Under the pieces are notes generated by a model that saw only the letters and a list, made by a program, of their open reading frames with translations, was not told the DNA's origin and did not search any database. A stretch of DNA of 64,000 bases from Crocinitomicaceae bacterium (GTDB lineage: Bacteria > Bacteroidota > Bacteroidia > Flavobacteriales_D > Crocinitomicaceae), in the NCBI GenBank assembly GCA_020635955.1, contig JACJYW010000007.1, positions 124,001 through 188,000 of the forward strand. Reading direction: 5' to 3'. Positions 18,894 to 29,707 of this stretch are shown in pieces. Each line of letters opens with the position of its first letter. Position 1 is the stretch's first letter. The position numbers were made by a program, and so were the translations under genes.

Positions 18894-21800
18894 TTAACGA
18901 AGCAGAGTAATATTGCCCTTAATTAAAGTCTCTTGTCCATCCACACATACAGCTGTTAAATGATAAACATATACGTCCGGATCAAGTAATTCTCCTTTGA
19001 AAGTACCATCCCAGCCAACGGCCTGATCATTTGATTCAAAAACCTTCTCACCCCAACGATCAAAAATTTTAAATTCTATTTTTTCTAAATTTTGTCCTCT
19101 AACAAATACTTTATCATTTTCACCATCACCATTTGGAGAAAAGGCATTTGGAACATAAATGTAAATACCACCACATATAAATTCATAAGTTTCAACAAAT
19201 ACTATTGCAGGTAATTTGCATGGACCTTTAGTTACCTCAACAACGTAAGTAAAGTCTGAATTAACAGTAGCTGTTGTTATCTGATCATTAGGGTTGTTCA
19301 CTGAAAATGCCGGATACCACTGATAGGAATATTGTGACCCAGATGGATATGCCATAAGGGTTGTATTATATCCTTCTCCAACAAAAGCAGGATCAGCAAC
19401 AGCATAAACTGAATCAGGATTTAAATATTCGACCTCAATCCAAGTAGAGTCTTTAACAACGCAGCCAGATGAAGTTGTCCAAATTAAATAAATCCACATT
19501 GATGATTGTGGAGCTACAAAAACCATTGAATCGGCATCTAAAATTATAACAGATGAAGGAGACCATTGGTAATTAATTTGTCCCGGAGGCAAAGAAGTTG
19601 TTGCTATCACTACAGTTGTATCTCCTCTACATATTACATCACCAGAAGACAAGTCTATTGCATCATCAACAAATAATACTTGAACAGAATCAACTAAATC
19701 ACACACTGTCCATCCATTTGATACAGTAACGTAATAAGTTGTAGAAACCACTGGGCTAATTGTAATAACTGAGTCCATTGGGTCAGAATTGAGTTGGCTA
19801 CTAAAATTCGGATCATCCGACCAAATAAAAGATGTTGCAGTACCAAATGAATTCGCCACTAGATCAAAAGTTGGAAAAGTACAAAGAACAGTATCATTTG
19901 GAACAGATAGTTGTATCCCCTCATGAACAATAATTGTTTGAATAGCAGAATCAGTTAAATTACAAACCGGATCATATAATGTCAAAAGTACTTCATAATT
20001 CCCTGGAATAAGGAATTCTACTTCGGGATTAACACCCCCTGTAATCACAACTGCACCCGGAGGCAAATGCCAAATGGATGCTGAGGTATCACTACTCTCA
20101 TTATCCAAAACAACTGTAAAAGGTACGCATCCTTCTATGTCACTCAACAAAAAGTCAGCCACTGGACCATCAGATACTTCAACCACAACTGAATCTATAA
20201 GGTCGCACAAAGGCCATCCATTAGAAACGGTCACATAATAAGTTGTAGTAAAAGCAGGGCTCACAGATATTGTAGAATCCATTGGGCCAGAATTCAATTG
20301 ATTCGTAAAGTTTGGTTGATCAGACCAAATATATGATGTTGCAGTACCATATGCGGACGCCCAGAGATTAACAGGACCTGCATCACAAATCAAAGTATCA
20401 TTCGAAGTGATCAGTCCGTCCAGGGACTCATAAACGTTAACAACTTTCATGGCTGTATCAACCAAATTGCAAATTGTATCGGTAATCGAAAGATAGATTT
20501 CATAAGTTCCCGGTGTATCAAATATAATTTCAGGATTTATACCTCCTTGCAATATTATCGCCTCTGTTGGAAAAGTCCAGACTGAATTAATGGTATCATT
20601 TGATTCATTGTCCAAAATGAATGTGAACGGCGCACAACCTTCAACATCTGAAATTTGAAAGTCAGCTATTGGCACAATTTCAAAATCAAATTTGAACAAG
20701 AGATTATTACAACCGCTCTGTATATTCGTTCCTCCTGCTACATCTAAATTTTGTGATGACCAGGCACCTGAAGAGGTTGGAAAATCTGAATTACCCCAAC
20801 AACCTCCACAAACAGATTGATAGATTACACCAAATTTATCAAAACGGGAAGTACCCCCATCTACATGCTCATGTGAAATACCACCTCCAAGATAACTGCC
20901 ATACAACATACTTTGGGCATCACGTTCCAAAACAAATAGATAAAAATTAAATCCATCACCATTTGTCGGTTGTAAGGCATCTGTTGTAGTCGGCATTCCA
21001 TTTAATCCTGTACTTTGAAGAATATTTGCACCCCATCCCGATATGTAAACATTTCCACAAACATCAACCAAAAATGCTGAAGGTGAAATATCGGGATTCC
21101 CATCCCCATTACCAATTCTTGTAGAATAGTCTACAGCATTAAGATTGGGAGTTAGTTTTGTAATAAACTGTCCACTATTTGGATTTGAATACGCAGCATT
21201 GATAATTGGAATATTTCCGTTAGTCTGTCCATAGATAAATATATTATCCCACCTGTCAATTTCTGCAAAGTAAGCTTGATCATATCCAGAGGTACCATAA
21301 TAAGTTGTTTGAATCAAAGTTCCTCCGTCTGAAGATATCTTTGCTACGTAACCATCAGTTGCTCCCCCTTGATAAGAAGAATAAAGTCCACCCGTTGTTC
21401 CTTGAAGGTTGGTAGAAGAAGTTCCTCCCGCAATTATTATGTTGTAACTTGAATCAATCTTTACTGAATAACAGGCATCATTTTCAGAACCACCAAAATA
21501 AGTTGACCATAACAGAGAAGAAAAATCAGCCGACAATTTAAACAATACCCCATCTTGCTGACCTGCATTCGACAATTGAAAACTATTTAATGTAGGAAAG
21601 TCCGTAGATCTGGAACTTGAAGCAATATAAACATTATTTAGGGAGTCTAACATGATCTCACCTCTGAACTGATCACCATAATTAGCAGTTAAAGAATCAT
21701 ACCAAGAAATATTATTGTAATTATTGGCATATGATGTCACGTTGTAATTGATCCCGTCATTACTTGACCCGCCTATATAGGTTGATCCTATTAAGGTCAT

Positions 21801-23045
21801 TCCATCTGAACTGATCTTAGATACCCAAATATCTGTACCTTGATTTGTATAGTATACACCGTTTTGTAAAAAATTTCCTCCAGGTAATCCTCCTGCATGA
21901 GAAGCTTGAAAGGCATTTTGTGTAGGAAAATCAACACTTGAAGTTGCACCATAACAATATATATTGTTCAAAGTATCACAAATTAGTGAGTGCACGGTTT
22001 CGGTTCCACTTGACTCATTGCCGCCACCTAAAAAATTTGTCCAAAGCATTTGTGTTCCATCCGAAGAATATTTCGATATGAAAACATCTGTAATACCATA
22101 ATTAGGACCTTGCAAACTATTAAAATTTGAAATTGTATTCCATGCTATTCCTAATGGCACAGGATAAGAATTCCCATATATAGTGCCTCCACTATAACCA
22201 TCTCCATTATACGCATAAGTACCAGTCATACCAAAATTGTCTGATGGTGAACCACTATATGTTGCAAAAATCAATACGGGATCAATTATTAAGTTTAAGT
22301 CTTTATCATAATGTCCTAAAGAATAAGACATAATATCATTATCTAAAACATACTTACTTTCGACCTCAATTATTCTTCCATTTTTAATTTGATATACAAA
22401 TGGTTTTTGTTCAATAATTTCTCCTAATTTCGTTTGAACAACCAACTCTCCGCTAGCATTTATCTTTATTTTTTCATGACCATAAAACTTGATCTTTATA
22501 TGCTCTGGATTAGCATTAGGTTCTACCGTGTATTCATACTTTAATGCATCATCTTCTTCAAATATTTTAAGATCTATACCTTCATAAATATCTGAGTAGA
22601 TAATTTCGGAATAACCACGAACGTTAGTTGCCCATCTATCCTTATCATTTCCAAGGAAAAAATTATAATACTCGGAAGATTCAATATTTTCTTGGATTCC
22701 ATGTTCTAAATTTCCGTCAACGAATTGTGCAAACAGAAGCTGTTGTAATATCTGTGGATCAGAATCTTTCTTAGGATCTAGACCGGCATGATGGAACTCA
22801 TTGTAATTATTAAATTGATAGAGAATCCCTTCCTTCTCCAACCAAATATGTCCAGCACTTACGGTAGCTCTATAATGGATCTTATCATACCACTGTCCCT
22901 TATTTTTAAGAAACTTGTATTGGCCGGGTTCATGAGATACTTCCTGTGCAAACAATAAATTAACTGAACTGCTAACACAGAAAACCAGTGATACACTTAA
23001 GAATGTAACCAATACTTTCCCTATTATTTTAATCATCCCAATCAT
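18894..23045 (-). CDS. Giant SBBP-repeat cell-surface protein with PKD domains and CHU_C (type B) sorting domain
   Basis: A 1383-residue T9SS cargo protein. A signal peptide (about 1-34) precedes a conserved N-terminal domain (EPGQYKFLKNKGQWYDKIHYRA and on, to about 260). Next are SBBP beta-propeller repeats with DVFISKYSSDGT-type strands and FLGGG turns (about 265-740). Two copies of a PKD module then follow, each beginning with ADF...EGC.PF and each followed by an Ig-like segment with SxIWSDxPNF. The last 90 residues are a gliding-motility-associated CHU_C domain starting VPNAFSPNGDGENDKVF, a type B T9SS sorting signal. It overlaps its upstream paralogue by 4 bp (ATGA). Together with PorP/SprF next door it is probably an exported adhesin. 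Confidence 0.92.
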   Translation of the reverse strand: MIGMIKIIGKVLVTFLSVSLVFCVSSSVNLLFAQEVSHEPGQYKFLKNKGQWYDKIHYRATVSAGHIWLEKEGILYQFNNYNEFHHAGLDPKKDSDPQILQQLLFAQFVDGNLEHGIQENIESSEYYNFFLGNDKDRWATNVRGYSEIIYSDIYEGIDLKIFEEDDALKYEYTVEPNANPEHIKIKFYGHEKIKINASGELVVQTKLGEIIEQKPFVYQIKNGRIIEVESKYVLDNDIMSYSLGHYDKDLNLIIDPVLIFATYSGSPSDNFGMTGTYAYNGDGYSGGTIYGNSYPVPLGIAWNTISNFNSLQGPNYGITDVFISKYSSDGTQMLWTNFLGGGNESSGTETVHSLICDTLNNIYCYGATSSVDFPTQNAFQASHAGGLPGGNFLQNGVYYTNQGTDIWVSKISSDGMTLIGSTYIGGSSNDGINYNVTSYANNYNNISWYDSLTANYGDQFRGEIMLDSLNNVYIASSSRSTDFPTLNSFQLSNAGQQDGVLFKLSADFSSLLWSTYFGGSENDACYSVKIDSSYNIIIAGGTSSTNLQGTTGGLYSSYQGGATDGYVAKISSDGGTLIQTTYYGTSGYDQAYFAEIDRWDNIFIYGQTNGNIPIINAAYSNPNSGQFITKLTPNLNAVDYSTRIGNGDGNPDISPSAFLVDVCGNVYISGWGANILQSTGLNGMPTTTDALQPTNGDGFNFYLFVLERDAQSMLYGSYLGGGISHEHVDGGTSRFDKFGVIYQSVCGGCWGNSDFPTSSGAWSSQNLDVAGGTNIQSGCNNLLFKFDFEIVPIADFQISDVEGCAPFTFILDNESNDTINSVWTFPTEAIILQGGINPEIIFDTPGTYEIYLSITDTICNLVDTAMKVVNVYESLDGLITSNDTLICDAGPVNLWASAYGTATSYIWSDQPNFTNQLNSGPMDSTISVSPAFTTTYYVTVSNGWPLCDLIDSVVVEVSDGPVADFLLSDIEGCVPFTVVLDNESSDTSASIWHLPPGAVVITGGVNPEVEFLIPGNYEVLLTLYDPVCNLTDSAIQTIIVHEGIQLSVPNDTVLCTFPTFDLVANSFGTATSFIWSDDPNFSSQLNSDPMDSVITISPVVSTTYYVTVSNGWTVCDLVDSVQVLFVDDAIDLSSGDVICRGDTTVVIATTSLPPGQINYQWSPSSVIILDADSMVFVAPQSSMWIYLIWTTSSGCVVKDSTWIEVEYLNPDSVYAVADPAFVGEGYNTTLMAYPSGSQYSYQWYPAFSVNNPNDQITTATVNSDFTYVVEVTKGPCKLPAIVFVETYEFICGGIYIYVPNAFSPNGDGENDKVFVRGQNLEKIEFKIFDRWGEKVFESNDQAVGWDGTFKGELLDPDVYVYHLTAVCVDGQETLIKGNITLLR

Positions 23046-26000
23046 TTGATAATTTTCACATTATAAACGGATTCGTCTAAATAAGTAATGGATATTAGAT
23101 ACGTGCTTTTTGGTAAACGTGAAACATCTAATTTACTCGAATATGGATCTATTTTTTCATTGGTATAAACTAATCTTCCTCTATTGTCAAAAAGTTCAAC
23201 CTTTTTCATTCCTTTAGAACTTTCTACTGATAATGTTTCATCAAAAGGATTAGGATAGATCAAAGTTGTCAAATTACCTTCTTCTTCAGTACTAACATTT
23301 GCTGGAATTGTAATGGTTACTGAATCTAAGATTTCACAATATGACGATCCACTTGAAGCTAAAACATAATAAGTTGTTGTGGTTATAGGATTAACAGTTA
23401 TAATTGAATCCATTGCTCCTGAATTGAGTGGATTATTGAACTGAATATTATCGGCCCAAGTAAAATTGGTTGCTGTTCCATATGAATTTGCCAATAAATT
23501 GACATTAGATAGTTGAAGAAGAGTTGTATCATTAGAAACATCAAGAATTGGAGAAGGTGCATATCCATTAACTGTTAGGGTTAATGTATCATCAATACTG
23601 CAAAATGGATCAGAAACTACCAAAGAGATATTATAGGTTCCTTCTGAATCAAATTCCAATTGTGGATGAACGCCGGATGAAAGAATGTTCACTCCTGCTG
23701 GAAAAATCCAGGTAAAATTTACAGTATCTGTACTCAAATTTGAAATGTTCACAGTAAATGGGATACAGCCTTCATTTTGACTCAATTCAAAGTTTGCTTT
23801 TTCTGCCTGAAAATCGAACTTAAAAACCAAGTTATTACAGTTCGTGCTTAAGTTGCTATTTGACCAGGCACCAGTAGTAGTATTAAAATCACTATATCCC
23901 CCACAACCCCCACAAACTGATTGATACAACACTCCATTCTCATCAAACCTAGAAGTGCCACCATCCACATGTTCTCGAGCCTGATCTCCTCCAATATAAC
24001 TTCCGTACATTAAACTTTCTGCGTCCCTTTCTAACACAAAAAGATAAAAGTCGAATCCATTAGCCGGATTTTGTTGGATCGCATTAGTCGTAACTGGCAT
24101 ACCATTTAATGGCAAAGCTTGAATAATATTAGAGCCCCAAGCACTGACAAATACATTCTCACAATCATCAATGGCAAAAGCCGCAGGTGAAACATTTGGA
24201 ATTCCAGCTCCATTGCCAAAAACAGTTGAATATACAACTGAACCTAAGCCGGAAGTTATCTTAGTGATGAACTGCCCGCTATTGGGATTAGAATAATTGG
24301 CATTTACAACAGGATATGCACCATCTGTTTGACCTATGACATAACAATTGTCAGAGGCATCTATATCAACCATATAAATTTGGTCATAAGTTGAAGTCCC
24401 TAAAAATGTTGCTGCAATTAGTGTTGTCCCATCCCCAGAGATCTTAACCACAAGTCCATCAGCCTCACCTCCCAAAGCTGCAGAATTTATAGTGCCAATT
24501 GTACCTGCAATATTGCTGGAAGATGTTCCACCTACAGCAACTATTTCATTGTTCGAATTAACGGCTAAAGCATGAAGCGCATCATTTTCAGAACCCCCAA
24601 AATAGGTTGACCACATTAATGTAGAAATATCATTTGAGACCTTTAAGACCATTCCCTCTTCCTGACCATTATTTAAATTCTGAAAGCCATTAACAATATT
24701 TAAATCTGTAGATCTCGTACAAGAAGCAATGACAATATCATTGTTTTGATCCAAAATAATCTCGCCTCTAAATTGATCTCCATAATTAGAGGTTAATGAA
24801 TCATATGACGCCACAGTATTATATGTCCACCCCGCAATTCGATAATTTACTCCATCATTACCACTGCCTCCAAAATAACTAGATCCTAAAAGTGTTTGAC
24901 CATTATCGCTAAATTTGGCAATATAAACATCACTCCCTTGCGCCCCAAAATATACTCCATTATAGTAATAATTTGAACCTGAAACACCTCCGGCATGTGC
25001 TGTTTGAAATCCACCCTGAATAGGAAAATCTGTACTGGATGTCGCCCCAAATAAATAAATATTATTTGACGCGTCACATATTAGACTATGCACTGTTTCT
25101 GTTCCTTGAGTATTGTCGCCGCCACCTAAAAATGTAGTCCAAATCATATTAGTTCCATCAGATGAATATTTTGAAATAAAGACATCTGTAACTCCGTAAT
25201 TCGCAGATAAAGGACCTGTAAAATTTGAGCTAGTGTTGTAAGCAGGTCCAGGAGTTGGATATGCATTACCATATACTGTCCCTCCACTTATGGCAGACCC
25301 ATCATAAGCATAAGTTGCTGTCATCCCAAAGTTATCGGTAACTGATCCACTATATGTAGCAAAGATCAAAACAGGATCAATGATCAAATCAAGACCTTGA
25401 TCGTATTCTCCAATTTGGAAAGATATCTGTCCCTCTTCTGTCAACATAAATTCACATGGTATTTCAAGGATCTTTCCGTTTTTAACCTGATAAGCAAAAG
25501 GTTTTTGCTCAATGATCTTACCAAGGGTGGTGAATATCTCTATATTGCCTTCTTTATTCTTTTTGATCTTGTCCTGACCGTGATAATGAATTTTAATTTG
25601 TGAAGGATCACCTTGTGGAGCCACAATAAATTCGTACTTCAATTCTGCTTCCTTCTCGTAAAATCGCAGGTCGATCTTATCATAAAGAGATTTATACGAA
25701 ATTTCATTGTAAGCTCGTAAACCAGTGGCCCATTTGGACTTATCATTACCTAAAAAGTAATTGTAATACTCCGTGCTAGGATGCAACTTTTCAAAATCAG
25801 CAACTTGATTAGCCCCTACGAATTCTGCAAACACTAAATGTTGTTCAACCACTTCATTATGCTTTTCATTTGCTTTTTCATCTACAAAATGATCACCATG
25901 AATGTGTGGATATTTGGTGAATTGATAGAGGACCCCATTCTCTTCTAACCAAAGTTTACCACCTTGGATGTCAGCCCTAAAATTAACATGATCAGGCCAT

Positions 26001-26119
26001 TGCCCTCCATTGGGAATAAAGTTATATATACCCGGTTCATGTGAAGTGTCCTGAGCAAAGATCAGTGTTGTACCGAACAACATTGACAAAAACAATATTG
26101 ATAATTTTTTGAGCATCAC
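23042..26119 (-). CDS. Giant SBBP-repeat cell-surface protein with type A T9SS sorting domain
   Basis: Paralogue of the next gene, sharing the whole N-terminal domain (HEPGIYNFIPNGGQWPDHVNF...) and SBBP propeller almost block for block, including LIDPVLIFATYSGS. It has only one PKD plus Ig-like module (starting ANFELSQNEGCIPF). It ends in a type A sorting domain (LIYPNPFDETLSV, then LFDNRGRLVYT and YLISITYLD...VKIIK) instead of CHU_C. The signal peptide is at residues 1-22. The product is 1025 residues long. It is the first gene of the minus-strand T9SS operon. A second ATG at 26116 is an equally good start. Its surface attachment therefore probably differs from that of the paralogue. Confidence 0.92.
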   Translation of the reverse strand: MMLKKLSILFLSMLFGTTLIFAQDTSHEPGIYNFIPNGGQWPDHVNFRADIQGGKLWLEENGVLYQFTKYPHIHGDHFVDEKANEKHNEVVEQHLVFAEFVGANQVADFEKLHPSTEYYNYFLGNDKSKWATGLRAYNEISYKSLYDKIDLRFYEKEAELKYEFIVAPQGDPSQIKIHYHGQDKIKKNKEGNIEIFTTLGKIIEQKPFAYQVKNGKILEIPCEFMLTEEGQISFQIGEYDQGLDLIIDPVLIFATYSGSVTDNFGMTATYAYDGSAISGGTVYGNAYPTPGPAYNTSSNFTGPLSANYGVTDVFISKYSSDGTNMIWTTFLGGGDNTQGTETVHSLICDASNNIYLFGATSSTDFPIQGGFQTAHAGGVSGSNYYYNGVYFGAQGSDVYIAKFSDNGQTLLGSSYFGGSGNDGVNYRIAGWTYNTVASYDSLTSNYGDQFRGEIILDQNNDIVIASCTRSTDLNIVNGFQNLNNGQEEGMVLKVSNDISTLMWSTYFGGSENDALHALAVNSNNEIVAVGGTSSSNIAGTIGTINSAALGGEADGLVVKISGDGTTLIAATFLGTSTYDQIYMVDIDASDNCYVIGQTDGAYPVVNANYSNPNSGQFITKITSGLGSVVYSTVFGNGAGIPNVSPAAFAIDDCENVFVSAWGSNIIQALPLNGMPVTTNAIQQNPANGFDFYLFVLERDAESLMYGSYIGGDQAREHVDGGTSRFDENGVLYQSVCGGCGGYSDFNTTTGAWSNSNLSTNCNNLVFKFDFQAEKANFELSQNEGCIPFTVNISNLSTDTVNFTWIFPAGVNILSSGVHPQLEFDSEGTYNISLVVSDPFCSIDDTLTLTVNGYAPSPILDVSNDTTLLQLSNVNLLANSYGTATNFTWADNIQFNNPLNSGAMDSIITVNPITTTTYYVLASSGSSYCEILDSVTITIPANVSTEEEGNLTTLIYPNPFDETLSVESSKGMKKVELFDNRGRLVYTNEKIDPYSSKLDVSRLPKSTYLISITYLDESVYNVKIIK

Positions 26120-26204
26120 TGCAAGATAAGAAATAATTGAAAATGGTCCATTTCTCTATAGACGGATTAGAATTATTAAAAGTTGACTTTTAGTCGTTTA
26201 ATAG

Positions 26205-26225
26205 TCTAAAATCTATCATCTATCG
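26205..26225. repeat. TCTAAAATCTA-type motif in the divergent promoter region
   Basis: The motif TCTAAAATCTA at 26205-26215 is followed by TCATCTATCG. It is identical to one arm of the inverted repeat found between ftsQ and ftsA (46792-46802). It lies in the 182-bp divergent region between the SBBP operon and gdhA, where no clear promoter pair is visible for either gene. Confidence 0.4.
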
Positions 26226-26286
26226 ATTTTACATCAAGCAACTGATTTCTATTCAAAATTTAATTAATTTTACCGCCTGTTTATAA

Positions 26287-27663
<1,377 letters not shown>

Positions 27664-27706
27664 TTTTACCGAATACGTAAAAAAGAATACCAAATACTAA
27701 GAAAAA

Positions 27707-27735
27707 GGGCGGTTCACTTGAACCGCCCTTTTTTT
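27707..27735 (+). terminator. Rho-independent terminator after gdhA
   Basis: A perfect 9-bp stem, GGGCGGTTC (27707-27715) with GAACCGCCC (27720-27728), has the loop ACTT and a 7-T tract. It is also preceded by As, so it may act in both directions. Confidence 0.95.
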
Positions 27736-27794
27736 ATTCTTAAATTCTGCCATAATTAATTGGTGCTTTCTCCCTTTACATTGCACCTTTATCC

Positions 27795-29069
27795 ATGAAG
27801 AACCTGATCTTAATAGTATCTCTGGCATTGTTTATTGCGAACAGTTATTCTTGCTTTTCGCAGGTGGTTTTTGGATCTGAAACTTTTAGTACAGGTGCAG
27901 CTCAAGGCACATCTGCCAGTGGATTTGTTGGAGATCTTGGAACTTGGACGGTTGCGAGCTCAGGTGCCAACGGAGCTTCTGCCAACAATTGGTATGTAAG
28001 TGGTGAAGAATGTGGTACAGCTGCAGGTAATTGCGGATCAGCTTGCTCAGGAGGTAACAATACACTTCATGTTTCTGCCATTGGTGGTTTATGCGGTGTA
28101 CCTGATTGCGGAGCGGCATATGATGAAACATTTGCTTCAAATCAAACCAACAAGCGTGCAATTTCCCCAACAATTGATTGCACAGGTCTTTACAGCATTG
28201 GCTTAAACTTCAACTATATCGCAGCTCAAGGTGATGACGGTTTTTGGGTAGAATACAGCCTGAACAATGGTGTATCATGGACGATCTTTCCTGGAGGAAA
28301 TGTTCCCAGTTCAGGATGTTGCTGTTTGTTAGCAGGACTTTGCACCAACTTTTTTGACCCAACGCCATGTAGTGATTTCTTTTCAGGACAAGGATACTGG
28401 TCAACAGCCAACCTAACTTTCCCCGTGGGCGCAGACAATAACAGTGTTGTCAAATTTGCCTTCAACTGGTCTAATAATGGCAATGGAATTGGCACTGACC
28501 CATCTGTGGCAATTGATGATATTACCCTGACCTATGACATCATATTAGCAGTGGATCTATTAGATTTTAGTGCTGATTCAAAAGGCAGGGTTAATACTAT
28601 TAAATGGACCACGGCAAGTGAGAGCAATAATGATCATTTTGAAATTGAACATTCAGTTGATGGTAGGTTATTCACTTCAGTAGGATCTGTTCCTTCTAAG
28701 GCGAACTCGAGCAATGAAACCATCTATCAATTTGACCATTTAACCTCAACCAGCATCAATTACTACCGATTAAAGGTTGTTGATCGAAATGGAGATTTCA
28801 GTTATTCAAAATCAATAAGTACTAAAAATGATTTGAATGAGATTGGAATATATAGTTCAGAGAATTCGATCCTGGTTACTGGCTTAGGTAATTATAGAGG
28901 ACAAATTGAAATCTATGATCTGAGTGGAAAAAGATGTTTAGACCCCATAGCATTTATGCTCGAAGATTCCATGATTGAAATCCCTTCAACTCAGCTCAAC
29001 TCTGGAATATATTTAATCAATGTTAGTACTTCGGGAACCATCCATCAGTTCAAAATCTCCAAATTTTAG
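27795..29069 (+). CDS. Secreted T9SS type A cargo protein
   Basis: A 424-residue secreted protein. The signal peptide MKNLILIVSLALFIANSYSCFSQ is followed by a Cys-rich, Gly/Ser-rich jelly-roll-like region (about 25-250). That region contains at least 14 cysteines, several in clusters such as SSGCCCLLAGLC, which is unusual for this kind of protein. Next is an Fn3-like region (VDLLDFSADSKGRVNTIKWTTASE...YYRLKVVDRNG), common just ahead of T9SS domains. The last 80 residues form a type A sorting domain ending ...NSGIYLINVSTSGTIHQFKISKF. No enzymatic motif is visible. It stands alone between the gdhA terminator and cutC. Confidence 0.8.
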   Translation: MKNLILIVSLALFIANSYSCFSQVVFGSETFSTGAAQGTSASGFVGDLGTWTVASSGANGASANNWYVSGEECGTAAGNCGSACSGGNNTLHVSAIGGLCGVPDCGAAYDETFASNQTNKRAISPTIDCTGLYSIGLNFNYIAAQGDDGFWVEYSLNNGVSWTIFPGGNVPSSGCCCLLAGLCTNFFDPTPCSDFFSGQGYWSTANLTFPVGADNNSVVKFAFNWSNNGNGIGTDPSVAIDDITLTYDIILAVDLLDFSADSKGRVNTIKWTTASESNNDHFEIEHSVDGRLFTSVGSVPSKANSSNETIYQFDHLTSTSINYYRLKVVDRNGDFSYSKSISTKNDLNEIGIYSSENSILVTGLGNYRGQIEIYDLSGKRCLDPIAFMLEDSMIEIPSTQLNSGIYLINVSTSGTIHQFKISKF

Positions 29070-29082
29070 AACAACTTTTCTG

Positions 29083-29090
29083 TAAATTTG
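29083..29090 (+). promoter_or_regulatory. -7 promoter box before cutC
   Basis: TAAATTTG is a perfect TAnnTTTG match, but no TTTG lies at the expected upstream distance (nearest is TTTTAG near 29064). The start codons at 29093 and 29096 are only 3-6 nt away, so the mRNA would be nearly leaderless. Confidence 0.4.
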
Positions 29091-29095
29091 ACATG

Positions 29096-29707
29096 ATGTT
29101 GTTAGAAGCATGTGTTGATAATCTTAATGATGGAATAAAGGCATTTGAAGCAGGTGCCAATCGTATTGAATTTTGTTCCAGACTAGACCAGGATGGCCTT
29201 ACTCCTGATTTTGATCAAACCATGCAATTAATTCAGCATATCACCATCCCAGTAAGAGTAATGATCAGGTGTCGATCAGGAAATTTCAATTATTCAGCTG
29301 AAGAAATTAACTGGATGATCAAAGAGATCGAACAATTTAAAGCACTTTCCATTGAAGGATTCGTTTTTGGATGTCTGACAGACAAAAATGAAATCGATTA
29401 TGAGTCAACAACTAAGTTGGTAGAAGCCGCAACGCCTTTACCTGTGACCTTTCATAAAGCCATTGATCAAACGGGTAATCTGTTGCAATCTTTAAAATCA
29501 ATAAAGATGATCAAAGGAATAGATACCATTTTAACTTCAGGTGGTGAACCTACCGCATTAGAAGGAGTTGCAAATATTGCACAGCTGGTTTCAAATGCTG
29601 ATCATCTAACAATTCTGGTGGCAGGAAAAGTAGATCAAAGTAATATTAAGTTGCTGAGTGATAAGACAGGTTCTAATGCCTTCCATGGAAGGAAAATCAT
29701 GGAATAA
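29096..29707 (+). CDS. cutC: CutC family protein
   Basis: A TIM-barrel protein of the CutC family, historically linked to copper homeostasis. The function in Bacteroidota is unproven. The sequence opens LLEACVDNLNDGIKAFEAGANRIEFCSRLDQDGLTPD, the family signature, and contains VMIRCRSGNFNYS, PVTFHKAIDQT and LTSGGEPTALEG. At about 203 residues it is shorter than E. coli CutC (about 248), mainly at the C-terminus, where the final helices are missing. The gene ends normally and its 3' end overlaps the convergent Kdo transferase by 11 bp. The preceding TAAATTTG box is the likely promoter. Confidence 0.85.
   Translation: MLLEACVDNLNDGIKAFEAGANRIEFCSRLDQDGLTPDFDQTMQLIQHITIPVRVMIRCRSGNFNYSAEEINWMIKEIEQFKALSIEGFVFGCLTDKNEIDYESTTKLVEAATPLPVTFHKAIDQTGNLLQSLKSIKMIKGIDTILTSGGEPTALEGVANIAQLVSNADHLTILVAGKVDQSNIKLLSDKTGSNAFHGRKIME

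Noticed and set aside
27886..28495. Antisense open frames rich in H and Q opposite the Cys-rich cargo gene
   Set aside because: They mirror the codon pattern of the sense gene and have no start context or known domain.
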